DNA from: an uncultured Paracoccaceae bacterium
GTDB taxonomy: Bacteria > Pseudomonadota > Alphaproteobacteria > Rhodobacterales > Rhodobacteraceae
Direction of reading: 5' to 3'
Length of the DNA: 64,000 bases
NCBI GenBank assembly: GCA_947494675.1
Contig: CANLVP010000001.1
Coordinates: forward strand, 1,116,001 to 1,180,000
Numbering within the stretch: the stretch's first letter is position 1; the number at the start of each line of letters is the position of its first letter. The translations under genes and the position numbers were made by a program. The notes under the pieces were generated by a model that saw only the letters and a list, made by a program, of their open reading frames with translations, had not been told where the DNA came from and made no database searches. Positions 18,588-26,799 of this stretch are shown one piece after another.

Positions 18588-18611
18588 ACCGGCCTTCGTG
18601 TGGGGGCCGGT
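18588..18611 (+). terminator. Second hairpin in the hcp-tssE gap
   Basis: ACCGGCC (18588-18594) pairs with GGCCGGT (18605-18611). It is the second GC-rich hairpin within 60 bp after hcp, supporting partial termination that would leave tssEFGH less expressed than hcp. Confidence 0.45.
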
Positions 18612-18691
18612 TCGTTCCCAGAACAGCATGACTTGCCCCGTCGCGGGCCGCGCGGTTCTTAGCGCCTGACCCGACTGACAAGGCCCAAGAC

Positions 18692-19276
18692 ATGAACGCC
18701 ACCACGTCAAGAACACAGGACAAAACGCTGGCCCCACGGGACCGGCACCAATTGTCCTTGATGCACGTGTTTCGCGCCGCCCACGCCAATCGTGATGCCG
18801 CGAAAGAAGAAAAGACGCTCCTTGATGGTGACCGCGAACTGACCCAGCGCAGCAAAGAACGCCGCGCCGGCACCGACGAAGACACCCTGCGCCAGCACCT
18901 CAACCGTGACCTGGCCAGCCTGATGAACACGGTCAATCTTGATGCGACCGTCCCGCTCGAAGATTACCCCTACCTGCGCAAATCCGTGGCCAACTTCGGC
19001 TTTGGCGACCTCAGCCAGATGGCGGGCACCGTGGACGGACCGGCCCAAATCGCCGCACTCATCCGCAAGACCCTTCTGGCGTTCGAACCCCGTCTGATCG
19101 CTGACACGCTCGAAGTCACGGCATCCGAGGAAACCGATATCGCGGGGGCCAAGCTGACCTTTGACATCACCGCAGAAATGGCCGCCTCACCGGTTGATAT
19201 CCCGCTGAACTTCGTGGCCGAGGTCGACAACGGCGCGGGCAAAATCCAGATGACCAAGTTGCGGGTGCAAACGTGA
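18692..19276 (+). CDS. tssE: T6SS baseplate protein TssE (gp25-like)
   Basis: 194 residues with the gp25/lysozyme-like core: LRQHLNRDLASLMNTVNLD, EDYPYLRKSVANFGFGDLS, IAALIRKTLLAFEPRL and the C-terminal IPLNFVAEVDNGAGKIQMTKL. The first 45 residues are a charged, probably flexible leader. TssE forms baseplate wedges with TssF, TssG and TssK and starts sheath polymerisation. The stop overlaps the tssF start (19273) by 4 bases, so the baseplate subunits are translationally coupled. Confidence 0.92.
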   Translation: MNATTSRTQDKTLAPRDRHQLSLMHVFRAAHANRDAAKEEKTLLDGDRELTQRSKERRAGTDEDTLRQHLNRDLASLMNTVNLDATVPLEDYPYLRKSVANFGFGDLSQMAGTVDGPAQIAALIRKTLLAFEPRLIADTLEVTASEETDIAGAKLTFDITAEMAASPVDIPLNFVAEVDNGAGKIQMTKLRVQT

Positions 19277-21210
19277 AAAAGGAATTCCGCGACACCTATA
19301 ACCGCGAATTGGCACTTCTCTACGAACGCTCAGCGGAATTCGCCAAAGACTACCCCGGCATCGCCGATCGTCTGGGTGGTTTGGTGCGCGACAACCTTGA
19401 CCCCGCCGTCGCTGGCCTGCTCGAAGGCACCGCCTTTATGGCCGCCCGCGTGCAGCTGAAAATTCAGGATGAATTCCGCACCTTTTCCACCGAACTGCTG
19501 AACCAGGTCTTTCCCGATGCGCTGGCACCCACGCCATCGGTCATGCTGGTGCAGGGCAACCCGCCCTACGACAACAAGGACCTCGTGGATGGCCTGCATT
19601 TCGATGCCGATGCCTACCTTGATGCCCGCTTTGTCGACACCGATCAGCGCGTGTCTTGCCGCTATCGCCTCTGTGCGCCGCTTTCGATCTGGCCGCTGAC
19701 CATCAGCAAAGCCACCTACCACGCCAGCCCGGCACCCTTCCTCGCGGCGGGGGAGGCTGAGGTCGCCAAAGGCACCAAGGGTGGCCTGCAACTCACCATC
19801 TTCCGCCCGCTTGCTGCCGACAGCGACCAACCCGGCGGCCCCCTGTCAGAGATTGCCGCAGACAGCCTGCCGATCTACCTGACCGGTGATCTGCCTGATG
19901 CCGTCGCACTCTATGAACAAATCTTCTGCGATCTCAAACGCGCCAGCCTGCGCTACCTTGATAAGCACGGCGACCCGGTCTTCGTCCGCCTTGATCCGCG
20001 CGCCATCGAACAGCTTGGCTTTGACGACAACGACCATCTTTTCCCGCGTAACGGCTCCATGTTCGACGGCTTCGCCCGCCTGCGCGAGGCTTTCGTATTC
20101 CCGCGCAAGATGCTGGGGTTCCGCCTGACCAACCTGTCCCGCGTGCTCCCGCATATCGCCCAATCCGACGTGCAGCTTCTGCTCGAATTCGGCCACGCCA
20201 ATCAGGGCCTCGCCGCCCGCGTGGAAGCGGCCGATTTCGCACTCAACGCTGCCCCGGCCGTCAACCTGTTCGAAGAACCCGCCAGCCAAATCCGCATGGA
20301 CGGTAAACGCACCGAATACGTCGTGACCCCCGACAGCAGTCCGCTGACCCATTACGAAATTCACAAGGTCACAGCCGTCAACGCCTACTACGCCGACCTC
20401 GCCTCAAAGGTGCCCGTGCATCCGCTTTATTCCGTACCACAAGGTATCGGCAAACCCAGACAGGCGCTCTATTTCACGACACGCACGCGCCAGCGTCGGC
20501 CAACCGCCAAAGAACGGCGCTTTGGCGCGACCCAACGCTATCGCGGGACTGAAACCTTTATTTCGCTTTTCGAACCACCCGAAACCGGCGCGCAGGGTCA
20601 AGCGCAGCGGCTCCAGATCCGCACCTTATGTTCTAACCGTCACCTGCCGGAATATCTGCCCATCGCGCAGTCGCGTGATGATTTTCATATGTGCGACGAC
20701 GTCAGCGTCTCGCTCGCTGTTGTCGCCGGTCCCACGCCGCCGCGCGCGGCACTCACTGACATCGAAAAGAACGCAGGCCACCGCAACACGGCGGGCGACA
20801 ACTACTGGCGGCTGATCAGCTATCTCTCGTTGTCGCAGTTTGCCCTCGATGGCAACGACGCGGTCTCTGCCGCTGACAGCCTGCGGGAAATGCTGTCGCT
20901 TTTCGCCGACCTCTCCGACTCGATTACAGAGGCGCAACTGCAAGGGATCAAAACCGTCGAAACCCGCCCCGTCGTGCGTTCAATTCTGCGCTCTGGCAGC
21001 TACCACGCCGCCCGCGGGATCGAGGTGAAAATCACCTTCGACGAAAGCGCCTTTGAAGGCTCCGGCGTTATCCTCCTTGGCGCGGTGCTGGACCGGTTCC
21101 TGTCCGAATATGCCGCCGTCAACAGCTTTACCCAAACCATCATCGCAAGTCAGGAACGCGGCGACATCACCACCTTCCCGCCACGCACCGGATCAGGGCC
21201 GTTGATATGA
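19273..21210 (+). CDS. tssF: T6SS baseplate protein TssF
   Basis: A 645-residue TssF, starting with GTG in a GTGA overlap with the tssE stop. Family signatures include FRDTYNRELALLYERSAEFAKDYPGIADRLGG at the N-terminus, HSFAFLAARVQLKI-type FMAARVQLKIQDEF, LRLHGD-like LRYLDKHGDPVF and the C-terminal GVEVKITFDESAFEGSGVILLGAVLDRFLSEYAAVNSF pattern. It forms the wedge with TssE/TssG. It overlaps tssG by 4 bases. Confidence 0.96.
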   Translation: MKKEFRDTYNRELALLYERSAEFAKDYPGIADRLGGLVRDNLDPAVAGLLEGTAFMAARVQLKIQDEFRTFSTELLNQVFPDALAPTPSVMLVQGNPPYDNKDLVDGLHFDADAYLDARFVDTDQRVSCRYRLCAPLSIWPLTISKATYHASPAPFLAAGEAEVAKGTKGGLQLTIFRPLAADSDQPGGPLSEIAADSLPIYLTGDLPDAVALYEQIFCDLKRASLRYLDKHGDPVFVRLDPRAIEQLGFDDNDHLFPRNGSMFDGFARLREAFVFPRKMLGFRLTNLSRVLPHIAQSDVQLLLEFGHANQGLAARVEAADFALNAAPAVNLFEEPASQIRMDGKRTEYVVTPDSSPLTHYEIHKVTAVNAYYADLASKVPVHPLYSVPQGIGKPRQALYFTTRTRQRRPTAKERRFGATQRYRGTETFISLFEPPETGAQGQAQRLQIRTLCSNRHLPEYLPIAQSRDDFHMCDDVSVSLAVVAGPTPPRAALTDIEKNAGHRNTAGDNYWRLISYLSLSQFALDGNDAVSAADSLREMLSLFADLSDSITEAQLQGIKTVETRPVVRSILRSGSYHAARGIEVKITFDESAFEGSGVILLGAVLDRFLSEYAAVNSFTQTIIASQERGDITTFPPRTGSGPLI

Positions 21211-22208
21211 AAACGCCCACCCCGAAAGAGACGCCAACGCGTCCCGTCGAAGGGATCGGCTACCTGAGTTTTCTGCGTGCCATCGAACAGCGATCCGGCG
21301 GCAAACCCCGCATCGGCGAAAACACCTCCCTGCGCGAAGAGACGGTGAACATCGGCCAAGACCCCCTCATGGCCTTCCCCCTGCACGACCTGAACCGCCT
21401 GATGGACGGCAAACGCGGTCTGCCTGAGGTGCGCAACAACATCATCGGCTTCTTTGGCTCCAACGGCGCGCTGCCGCTTGATATCACGGAAGAGGTTTAT
21501 CGCTGGGCTGAATCCGGCGACATGGCCTTTGTCCGCTTCACCGACATCTTCGCCACCCGCTTTCAGCAGTTGTTCTTTCGCGCATGGTCCGACAGCCGCG
21601 CCATCACCCAGTTTGATCACCCCGATGGCGACCGCTTTGCCACCTACGTCGGCGCGGTCCTTGGGATCGGAACGCCCGCGTTCCAGGACCGCGACAGCCT
21701 GAACGACCTCAACAAACTGGCGCTGGCCCCGCTGGCCATTGGCCGCGTGAAAAGCCCGCGCAAACTGCAACAGATGCTGGAAAAGGATCTGGGCGCCGAC
21801 ATCCACGTCGAAGAACATGTGCCCGTTTGGATCGCGTTCGAGGATGACGCCCGCAACGCCCTTGGCATGGCCGGATCATCGCTGGGCCGCGACATGTATC
21901 TGGGTGCACGCGCGCAATCGGTCGAAGAAAAGATCGTGCTGCATATCCATACCGAAACGCTCGATGAATACCGCGCCTTTCTGCCCGGCGGCACCAGCCA
22001 CGCGCGCCTGCATGACATCGTGAACTGGTATCTCGGCGCCGCCTACGAGGTGAACGTCTCGCTGACCCTGCCCGCCGACCAGGTGCAGGCCGCCAAAATC
22101 GGCGAAAGCGCGGAACTCGGCTGGATGGCTGTCATGCCCCAGCGCGTGCCGCCACCCGCAAACACACCGGTCCAAGGGGCGACATACGCCTTGACCGAAG
22201 TCGCATAA
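21207..22208 (+). CDS. tssG: T6SS baseplate protein TssG
   Basis: 333 residues. The TssG pattern is visible as YLSFLRAIEQRSGGKPRIGENTSLREETVNIGQDP near the start, IGFFGSNGALPLDITEEVYRW (about 80-100) and a DRFATYVGAVLGIGTPAF segment. It begins inside tssF through an ATGA overlap. TssG joins TssE and TssF in the wedge and contacts TssK. It ends 38 bp before tssH. Confidence 0.95.
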   Translation: MKTPTPKETPTRPVEGIGYLSFLRAIEQRSGGKPRIGENTSLREETVNIGQDPLMAFPLHDLNRLMDGKRGLPEVRNNIIGFFGSNGALPLDITEEVYRWAESGDMAFVRFTDIFATRFQQLFFRAWSDSRAITQFDHPDGDRFATYVGAVLGIGTPAFQDRDSLNDLNKLALAPLAIGRVKSPRKLQQMLEKDLGADIHVEEHVPVWIAFEDDARNALGMAGSSLGRDMYLGARAQSVEEKIVLHIHTETLDEYRAFLPGGTSHARLHDIVNWYLGAAYEVNVSLTLPADQVQAAKIGESAELGWMAVMPQRVPPPANTPVQGATYALTEVA

Positions 22209-22246
22209 CACATTGATAATATATAAGATTTCCAAGGGGACGGAAA

Positions 22247-25027
22247 ATGGCTGAGATCAATATCGAAAAATATGCCGGGAAGATGAACCGCGCAGGCTAC
22301 GACGCATTCCTCAAGGCGATGCGCCACGCGCGATCTGAAAAGAACCGCAATATCGAAATGGTTCATTGGCTGTTTCACGTCGTCGCCAACAAGGATTGCG
22401 ACGTCTCTGTCACGCTGAACGCGCTGAATCTCGACCGGGGTGCAGTGTTGAAAGAGCTCGACGCCTCCATGTCACGCCTTGATAAAAACGTCACCGAAAG
22501 CCCCGGCATTTCCGAAGGCATGTCCAGCACCCTGAACCACGCCTGGACCTATGCGACGCTCTTCTTTGGCGAGGCGCAAATCAGAACCGGTCACGCGCTC
22601 TTGTCGATGCTCAACGACAAGAACCTCGCCCGCGAAATCACGCGCCTGTCCCCAATCCTTGGCGGCATCTCCGCAGATCAATTGGGCAAGGAAAGCCGCA
22701 GCCTGTGGAAGGAATCCGAAGAAGAAGACATGCGCCCAATGGACGGCTCTGGCCTGTCCTCAGGCGGTGGCGAAGGTGCCGCTGGTGATCCCGCGGCCTC
22801 TGCCTCGACAGCGCTTGGTCGCTTCTGCAAGGACATGACCGCCGCCGCTGGCGACACCGATAAGATCGTCGGCCGCGACGACGAAATCCGCCAGATCGTT
22901 GATGTGCTTTTGCGCCGCCGTCAGAACAACCCGATCCTGACGGGTGAGGCCGGTGTCGGCAAAACTGCCGTCGTCGAAGGTTTCGCCCAGCGCCTCGCCG
23001 CCGGTGACGTGCCCCCTAAACTCAAAGGCACCAAGCTTTACGAGATGGACATCCAGGCCATGCAGGCCGGGGCCTCCATGAAGGGTGAGTTTGAACAGCG
23101 CCTCAAGTCCCTGATTGATGAGGTGCAATCCAGCCCGACCCCCATCATCCTCTTCATTGATGAGGCGCACACCCTCATCGGCGCAGGTGGCGCACAAGGC
23201 ACCGGCGATGCCGCGAACCTGCTGAAACCCGCCCTCGCCCGTGGCACCCTGCGCACCATTGGTGCCACCACGCAAAGCGAATACGCCAAGTATTTCGAAA
23301 AAGACCCCGCCCTGACCCGCCGCTTCCAGCCGGTGCAAGTTGACGAACCCGATGTCGACCGCTGCTGCTACATGCTCCGCGGCATCCTCGACCCCATGGA
23401 AGCGCACCACAAGGTCCGCATCAGTGACGAAGCCATCGTCGCTGCCGTCAGCCTCTCGCATCGCTACATCCCCGCCCGGCAATTGCCCGACAAGGCGGTC
23501 AGCCTGCTCGACACCGCCTGCGCCCGCGTTGCCGTCTCGCAATCCACCATCCCCGCGCGCATCGCCGACCTGAAAGAGGCTATCGTATCGCTGGACGTCG
23601 AAATGTCCTCCAAGACCGCGCAAAAAGACCTTGGCGAGGAAAACGAAGAACGCCTCGCCGAAGCCGCCGAAGAAAAAGCCGCCAAGGAAAAAGAACTCGC
23701 CGAATACGAGGAAAAGTACGCCGCCGAAAAGATCGTCGTCGACCGCATCCTTGCCCTGCGTGCCGCCCTGACAGAGGCGGAAGGCGGCACCGACGCGATG
23801 GAAGAAGAAGAATCCCACCAACCGGCCCAGCCCGCAGAGGCTGAAGAGGACGCACCGGCTGAAGACACAGCGACGGGCGAAAACGCCCCGCCGCCCCCCG
23901 CACCCGAGGTCAGCGAAAACATCCCCGCCGACCCGGACGCCATCCGCGCCGAAATGCTGGAAGAAATGGCCAAACTGGAATCCGGCAACCCCGACGACCG
24001 CATGGTCTACAGCCACGTGGACGAACAGGCCGTCGCCTCGATCATCTCCGATTGGACGGGCATCCCCGCAGGCCGGATGATGGCCGATGAACTCGACCGC
24101 ATCCTCAATCTGGCCGACCACCTGAAAGAACGCGTCGTGGGCCAAGACCACGGCCTTAAGATGATCGCCAAACGGATCGAAACCAACCGCGCAGGCCTGT
24201 CGAACCCCAACAAGCCCATCGGTGTCTTCATGCTCGCCGGTCCCTCGGGCGTCGGTAAAACCGAAACCGCGATTGCCTTGGCAGAGGAACTCTACGGTGG
24301 TGAACAGAACATCATCACCATCAACATGTCCGAATTCCAAGAGGCACACTCCGTCTCGCTCCTTAAAGGGGCCCCTCCCGGCTACGTCGGCTATGGCGAG
24401 GGGGGACGCCTTACAGAAGCGGTCCGCCGCAAACCCTACTCCGTCGTGCTGCTTGACGAGGTGGAAAAGGCCCACCCGGATATCCACGAGATGTTCTTTC
24501 AGGTCTTCGACAAGGGCATCATGGAAGACGGATCGGGTCGCCCGATCAACTTCAAGAACTGCCTGATCCTGCTGACCTCAAACGTCGGCACCGACGTCAT
24601 CATGGACGCCACAGACCAAGGCAACAACAACGACGCCATCGACCCCGAGGCGCTGAACGAGGCGCTCAAACCCGCCACGCTCGAGGTGTTCCCACCGGCC
24701 CTCATGGGCCGGATCGTCACGATCCCCTACTTCGCCCTGTCGTCAGAGGCGCTGCACGGGATCACCAACATCAAGCTCAAGTCGGTAATCAAACGCCTCA
24801 AGGATGCCCATGGCGCAACCATGACCTTCAACAAGGACGTGCTCGACCACATCGTCTCGCAATGCCGCGACCCCGACAGCGGTGGCCGGATGATCGACAA
24901 CATCATCACCAACTCCATCCTGCCCGACCTCAGCCGTCAGGTTCTGGCCAAGATGGTCGCGGGAGAAGAAATGCAGGCGGTCGAAGTCGTCATGAAAGAC
25001 GGCGAAATCGGCTACGACTTTAGTTAA
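22247..25027 (+). CDS. tssH: T6SS sheath-recycling AAA+ ATPase ClpV (TssH)
   Basis: A 926-residue double AAA+ unfoldase that strips contracted TssBC sheaths. It has a Clp N-domain (1-150), first Walker A GEAGVGKT (about 232-239) with Walker [15 protein letters not shown], and second Walker A GPSGVGKT (about 664-671) with [16 protein letters not shown]. An acidic Pro/Ala/Glu-rich insert at about residues 508-571 sits after the coiled-coil middle region, where usual ClpV/ClpB proteins have no such stretch. The ribosome site AAGGGGACGG precedes ATG. It is the last core gene of this arm, followed by a hairpin. Confidence 0.97.
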   Translation: MAEINIEKYAGKMNRAGYDAFLKAMRHARSEKNRNIEMVHWLFHVVANKDCDVSVTLNALNLDRGAVLKELDASMSRLDKNVTESPGISEGMSSTLNHAWTYATLFFGEAQIRTGHALLSMLNDKNLAREITRLSPILGGISADQLGKESRSLWKESEEEDMRPMDGSGLSSGGGEGAAGDPAASASTALGRFCKDMTAAAGDTDKIVGRDDEIRQIVDVLLRRRQNNPILTGEAGVGKTAVVEGFAQRLAAGDVPPKLKGTKLYEMDIQAMQAGASMKGEFEQRLKSLIDEVQSSPTPIILFIDEAHTLIGAGGAQGTGDAANLLKPALARGTLRTIGATTQSEYAKYFEKDPALTRRFQPVQVDEPDVDRCCYMLRGILDPMEAHHKVRISDEAIVAAVSLSHRYIPARQLPDKAVSLLDTACARVAVSQSTIPARIADLKEAIVSLDVEMSSKTAQKDLGEENEERLAEAAEEKAAKEKELAEYEEKYAAEKIVVDRILALRAALTEAEGGTDAMEEEESHQPAQPAEAEEDAPAEDTATGENAPPPPAPEVSENIPADPDAIRAEMLEEMAKLESGNPDDRMVYSHVDEQAVASIISDWTGIPAGRMMADELDRILNLADHLKERVVGQDHGLKMIAKRIETNRAGLSNPNKPIGVFMLAGPSGVGKTETAIALAEELYGGEQNIITINMSEFQEAHSVSLLKGAPPGYVGYGEGGRLTEAVRRKPYSVVLLDEVEKAHPDIHEMFFQVFDKGIMEDGSGRPINFKNCLILLTSNVGTDVIMDATDQGNNNDAIDPEALNEALKPATLEVFPPALMGRIVTIPYFALSSEALHGITNIKLKSVIKRLKDAHGATMTFNKDVLDHIVSQCRDPDSGGRMIDNIITNSILPDLSRQVLAKMVAGEEMQAVEVVMKDGEIGYDFS

Positions 25028-25033
25028 ACGACC

Positions 25034-25057
25034 GGGCCGCGCCACACCGCGCGGCCC
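25034..25057 (+). terminator. GC hairpin between tssH and the LysM gene
   Basis: GGGCCGCGC (25034-25042) pairs perfectly with GCGCGGCCC (25049-25057) around a 6-base loop. No U-run follows, so termination may be partial. It lies in the 56-bp gap and would reduce read-through into the LysM gene. Confidence 0.55.
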
Positions 25058-25083
25058 AACACTTACGGTAGGTTCCCCCAAAC

Positions 25084-26040
25084 ATGTCTCTTAATTTCTA
25101 CGTCGTCCGCCGTGGCGATGAAGTCTTTCGCATCATGCGCGCCCACTACGGCGACGCCAAATTCTTCGCCGATCAGGCCAGCCTCACCGCCAACCTGCAA
25201 GCCAACAACCCGCATATCCCCAATATCGACCTGATCTTCCCCGGTCAGGTCATCATGCTGCCCGACACGCCTGCGAACGCCGCCGAAATGGTCTGCGTCG
25301 CACCTGATCTCGCGACCGCCTCCGGCGCGCTGGCCAAGACCATCGCGGAAACCGACGGTGTAACGCAGTCGATCATGGAACAGCTCTCGGCAGATAAACT
25401 CTTCAAGGCCTCCGGCATGGGGTTTCTGGATGGCGTCACGAAGATCGGCGAATCCGCCGCCGACGACATCCGCAAGGTCGGCCTCGGCTACTACCAGATG
25501 CAGGCCAAGACCATCACGCGCAGCCAATACGACTACCGCCGCCAGGTTTCCCTCAAACGCGCCGACGCGAAACTCGGCATCATGCGCCCGCTTCTGACCC
25601 CCGGCAAAACCGGACGCCAAGCCATCCGCATCGACCGCACGGCAGAGGTCCGCACCCACAAGATCAACAAAGAGATCATGAACCTTGACCGGGTCACAAA
25701 ACTTGCCAAGAACGGCGCGATCATCCTCAAGGTGGCCGATATCGCTGAAAGCGGTGTCAAAATCCACACAGCCTCCAACAACAAGGAGCGCACCGTGATC
25801 CTGCTCGATAACGTCGGCACCAATGTCGGCGCGGCTATCGGTTCTGGCCTTGTGACATTGGCCCTTGTTGGCACCCCCGTCGGCTGGGGCGTCATCGCCG
25901 CCGTGGCAATCGGTGGCGTCGTTGGGTCAATCGGCGGCGACCTCCTGATGGACGCCATCCAGGAAGAAACACTTTACGACGCGGACGGAAAACGCATCAA
26001 CACCAAGCTCGATCGCTTCTGGAAAAACTTCTACGACTGA
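25084..26040 (+). CDS. LysM-domain protein with glycine-rich hydrophobic C-terminus (candidate T6SS effector)
   Basis: 318 residues, no signal peptide. Residues 5-59 form a LysM module (FYVVRRGDEVFRIMRAHYGD ... LIFPGQVIMLPD), which binds peptidoglycan. A basic helical middle (about 150-235) follows. Residues about 243-291 form two hydrophobic stretches rich in Gly with GxxxG spacing (VGAAIGSGLV, AIGGVVGSIGG) and then a short polar tail. A cytosolic protein with a peptidoglycan-binding head and a glycine-zipper membrane region placed after clpV fits a secreted, membrane-inserting effector, but no catalytic motif or immunity gene is seen. It could instead be a structural T6SS accessory protein. 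The family is not recognised beyond LysM. Confidence 0.55.
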   Translation: MSLNFYVVRRGDEVFRIMRAHYGDAKFFADQASLTANLQANNPHIPNIDLIFPGQVIMLPDTPANAAEMVCVAPDLATASGALAKTIAETDGVTQSIMEQLSADKLFKASGMGFLDGVTKIGESAADDIRKVGLGYYQMQAKTITRSQYDYRRQVSLKRADAKLGIMRPLLTPGKTGRQAIRIDRTAEVRTHKINKEIMNLDRVTKLAKNGAIILKVADIAESGVKIHTASNNKERTVILLDNVGTNVGAAIGSGLVTLALVGTPVGWGVIAAVAIGGVVGSIGGDLLMDAIQEETLYDADGKRINTKLDRFWKNFYD

Positions 26041-26092
26041 CGCCCCACTTTCTTTGGAATTCAAATATCTTGGGGGCGCGCGCGTCAGCGAC

Positions 26093-26107
26093 GGGGGCAA
26101 AGCCCCC
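26093..26107. terminator. GC-rich hairpin between convergent genes
   Basis: GGGGGC (26093-26098), AAA loop, GCCCCC (26102-26107) lies in the 105-bp gap between the rightward LysM gene and the leftward CDGSH gene. Being nearly symmetric, it may stop both transcripts. Confidence 0.5.
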
Positions 26108-26145
26108 CTCCAAACATGTCGTGCGGCGAATGCCGCGCCTTTGGA

Positions 26146-26778
26146 TCACACCGGGTCGCTGAACCCTGCCGCCTTATGGCTGCCATCGCAAAACGGCTTG
26201 TTCTTGGATACGCCACACCGACATAGAAACGTCTGACCAACCTGCCCCATCTTGTGGCCGGTGCCGGTGGTCAGCTCGACATTGCCCGTAACCTTCAACG
26301 GCCCATCGGGAATGCGCAGCGCCGCAACCGGACCACCGCTTTCAGACACTTGCCCCGCGACCTCTGCCTTGGGCTCTCCTGTGGCTTCAAACCCCGCCTC
26401 AACGTGGGAATAGTCACAATAGGGTTTCGTCTTGGACATGCCGCACCGACACAGTGTCACCCGCGTTTCGGCCGCTGCCCCATCCACTGACACGTCACCC
26501 GCAACCGCCAGCGGCCCGTTTTCCAGCACGGCAATCCGGTTGATCTTGGGCGCCGCCTCACCCCGCCCATCCGCAAATTCAAACGCCAAGGCACCAGACG
26601 GACAGGTCCGCACCATCGCCGCAATCTCTTCGGCTGGCGCATTGTCCGGCTGCACCCAAGGCCGCTGTGCAGGGTCAAACACATCCGGCAGTTTCAAGAA
26701 ACAATTCCGCGCATGGATGCAGCGCTTCATGTCAAAGCTCACGCTGATCTCTGCGCCCTCATAGGTCTTCCGTCCCAT
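26146..26778 (-). CDS. Fe-S protein: 4Fe-4S mono-cluster domain plus two CDGSH motifs
   Basis: A 210-residue cytoplasmic iron-sulfur protein. The N-terminal part (about 1-75) fits the divergent 4Fe-4S mono-cluster binding domain (CIHARNCFLKLPDVF ... VRTCPSGAL). Two CDGSH-type motifs follow: CRCGMSKTKPYCDYSH, where Gly-Ser is replaced by Tyr-Ser, and canonical CRCGVSKNKPFCDGSH near the C-terminus. Each motif has three Cys and one His to hold a 2Fe-2S cluster. Such proteins are thought to act in redox or iron homeostasis. The strong ribosome site GGGAGG precedes ATG. It is inside the T6SS island but probably unrelated. Confidence 0.88.
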   Translation of the reverse strand: MGRKTYEGAEISVSFDMKRCIHARNCFLKLPDVFDPAQRPWVQPDNAPAEEIAAMVRTCPSGALAFEFADGRGEAAPKINRIAVLENGPLAVAGDVSVDGAAAETRVTLCRCGMSKTKPYCDYSHVEAGFEATGEPKAEVAGQVSESGGPVAALRIPDGPLKVTGNVELTTGTGHKMGQVGQTFLCRCGVSKNKPFCDGSHKAAGFSDPV

Positions 26779-26799
26779 CTGATCCTCCCTTGCTGTTGT

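Noticed and set aside
22760-24487. 575-codon open frame opposite clpV
   Set aside because: Gly/Val/Phe-rich translation without family features, fully antisense to an unambiguous ClpV gene; typical of high-GC third-position bias.
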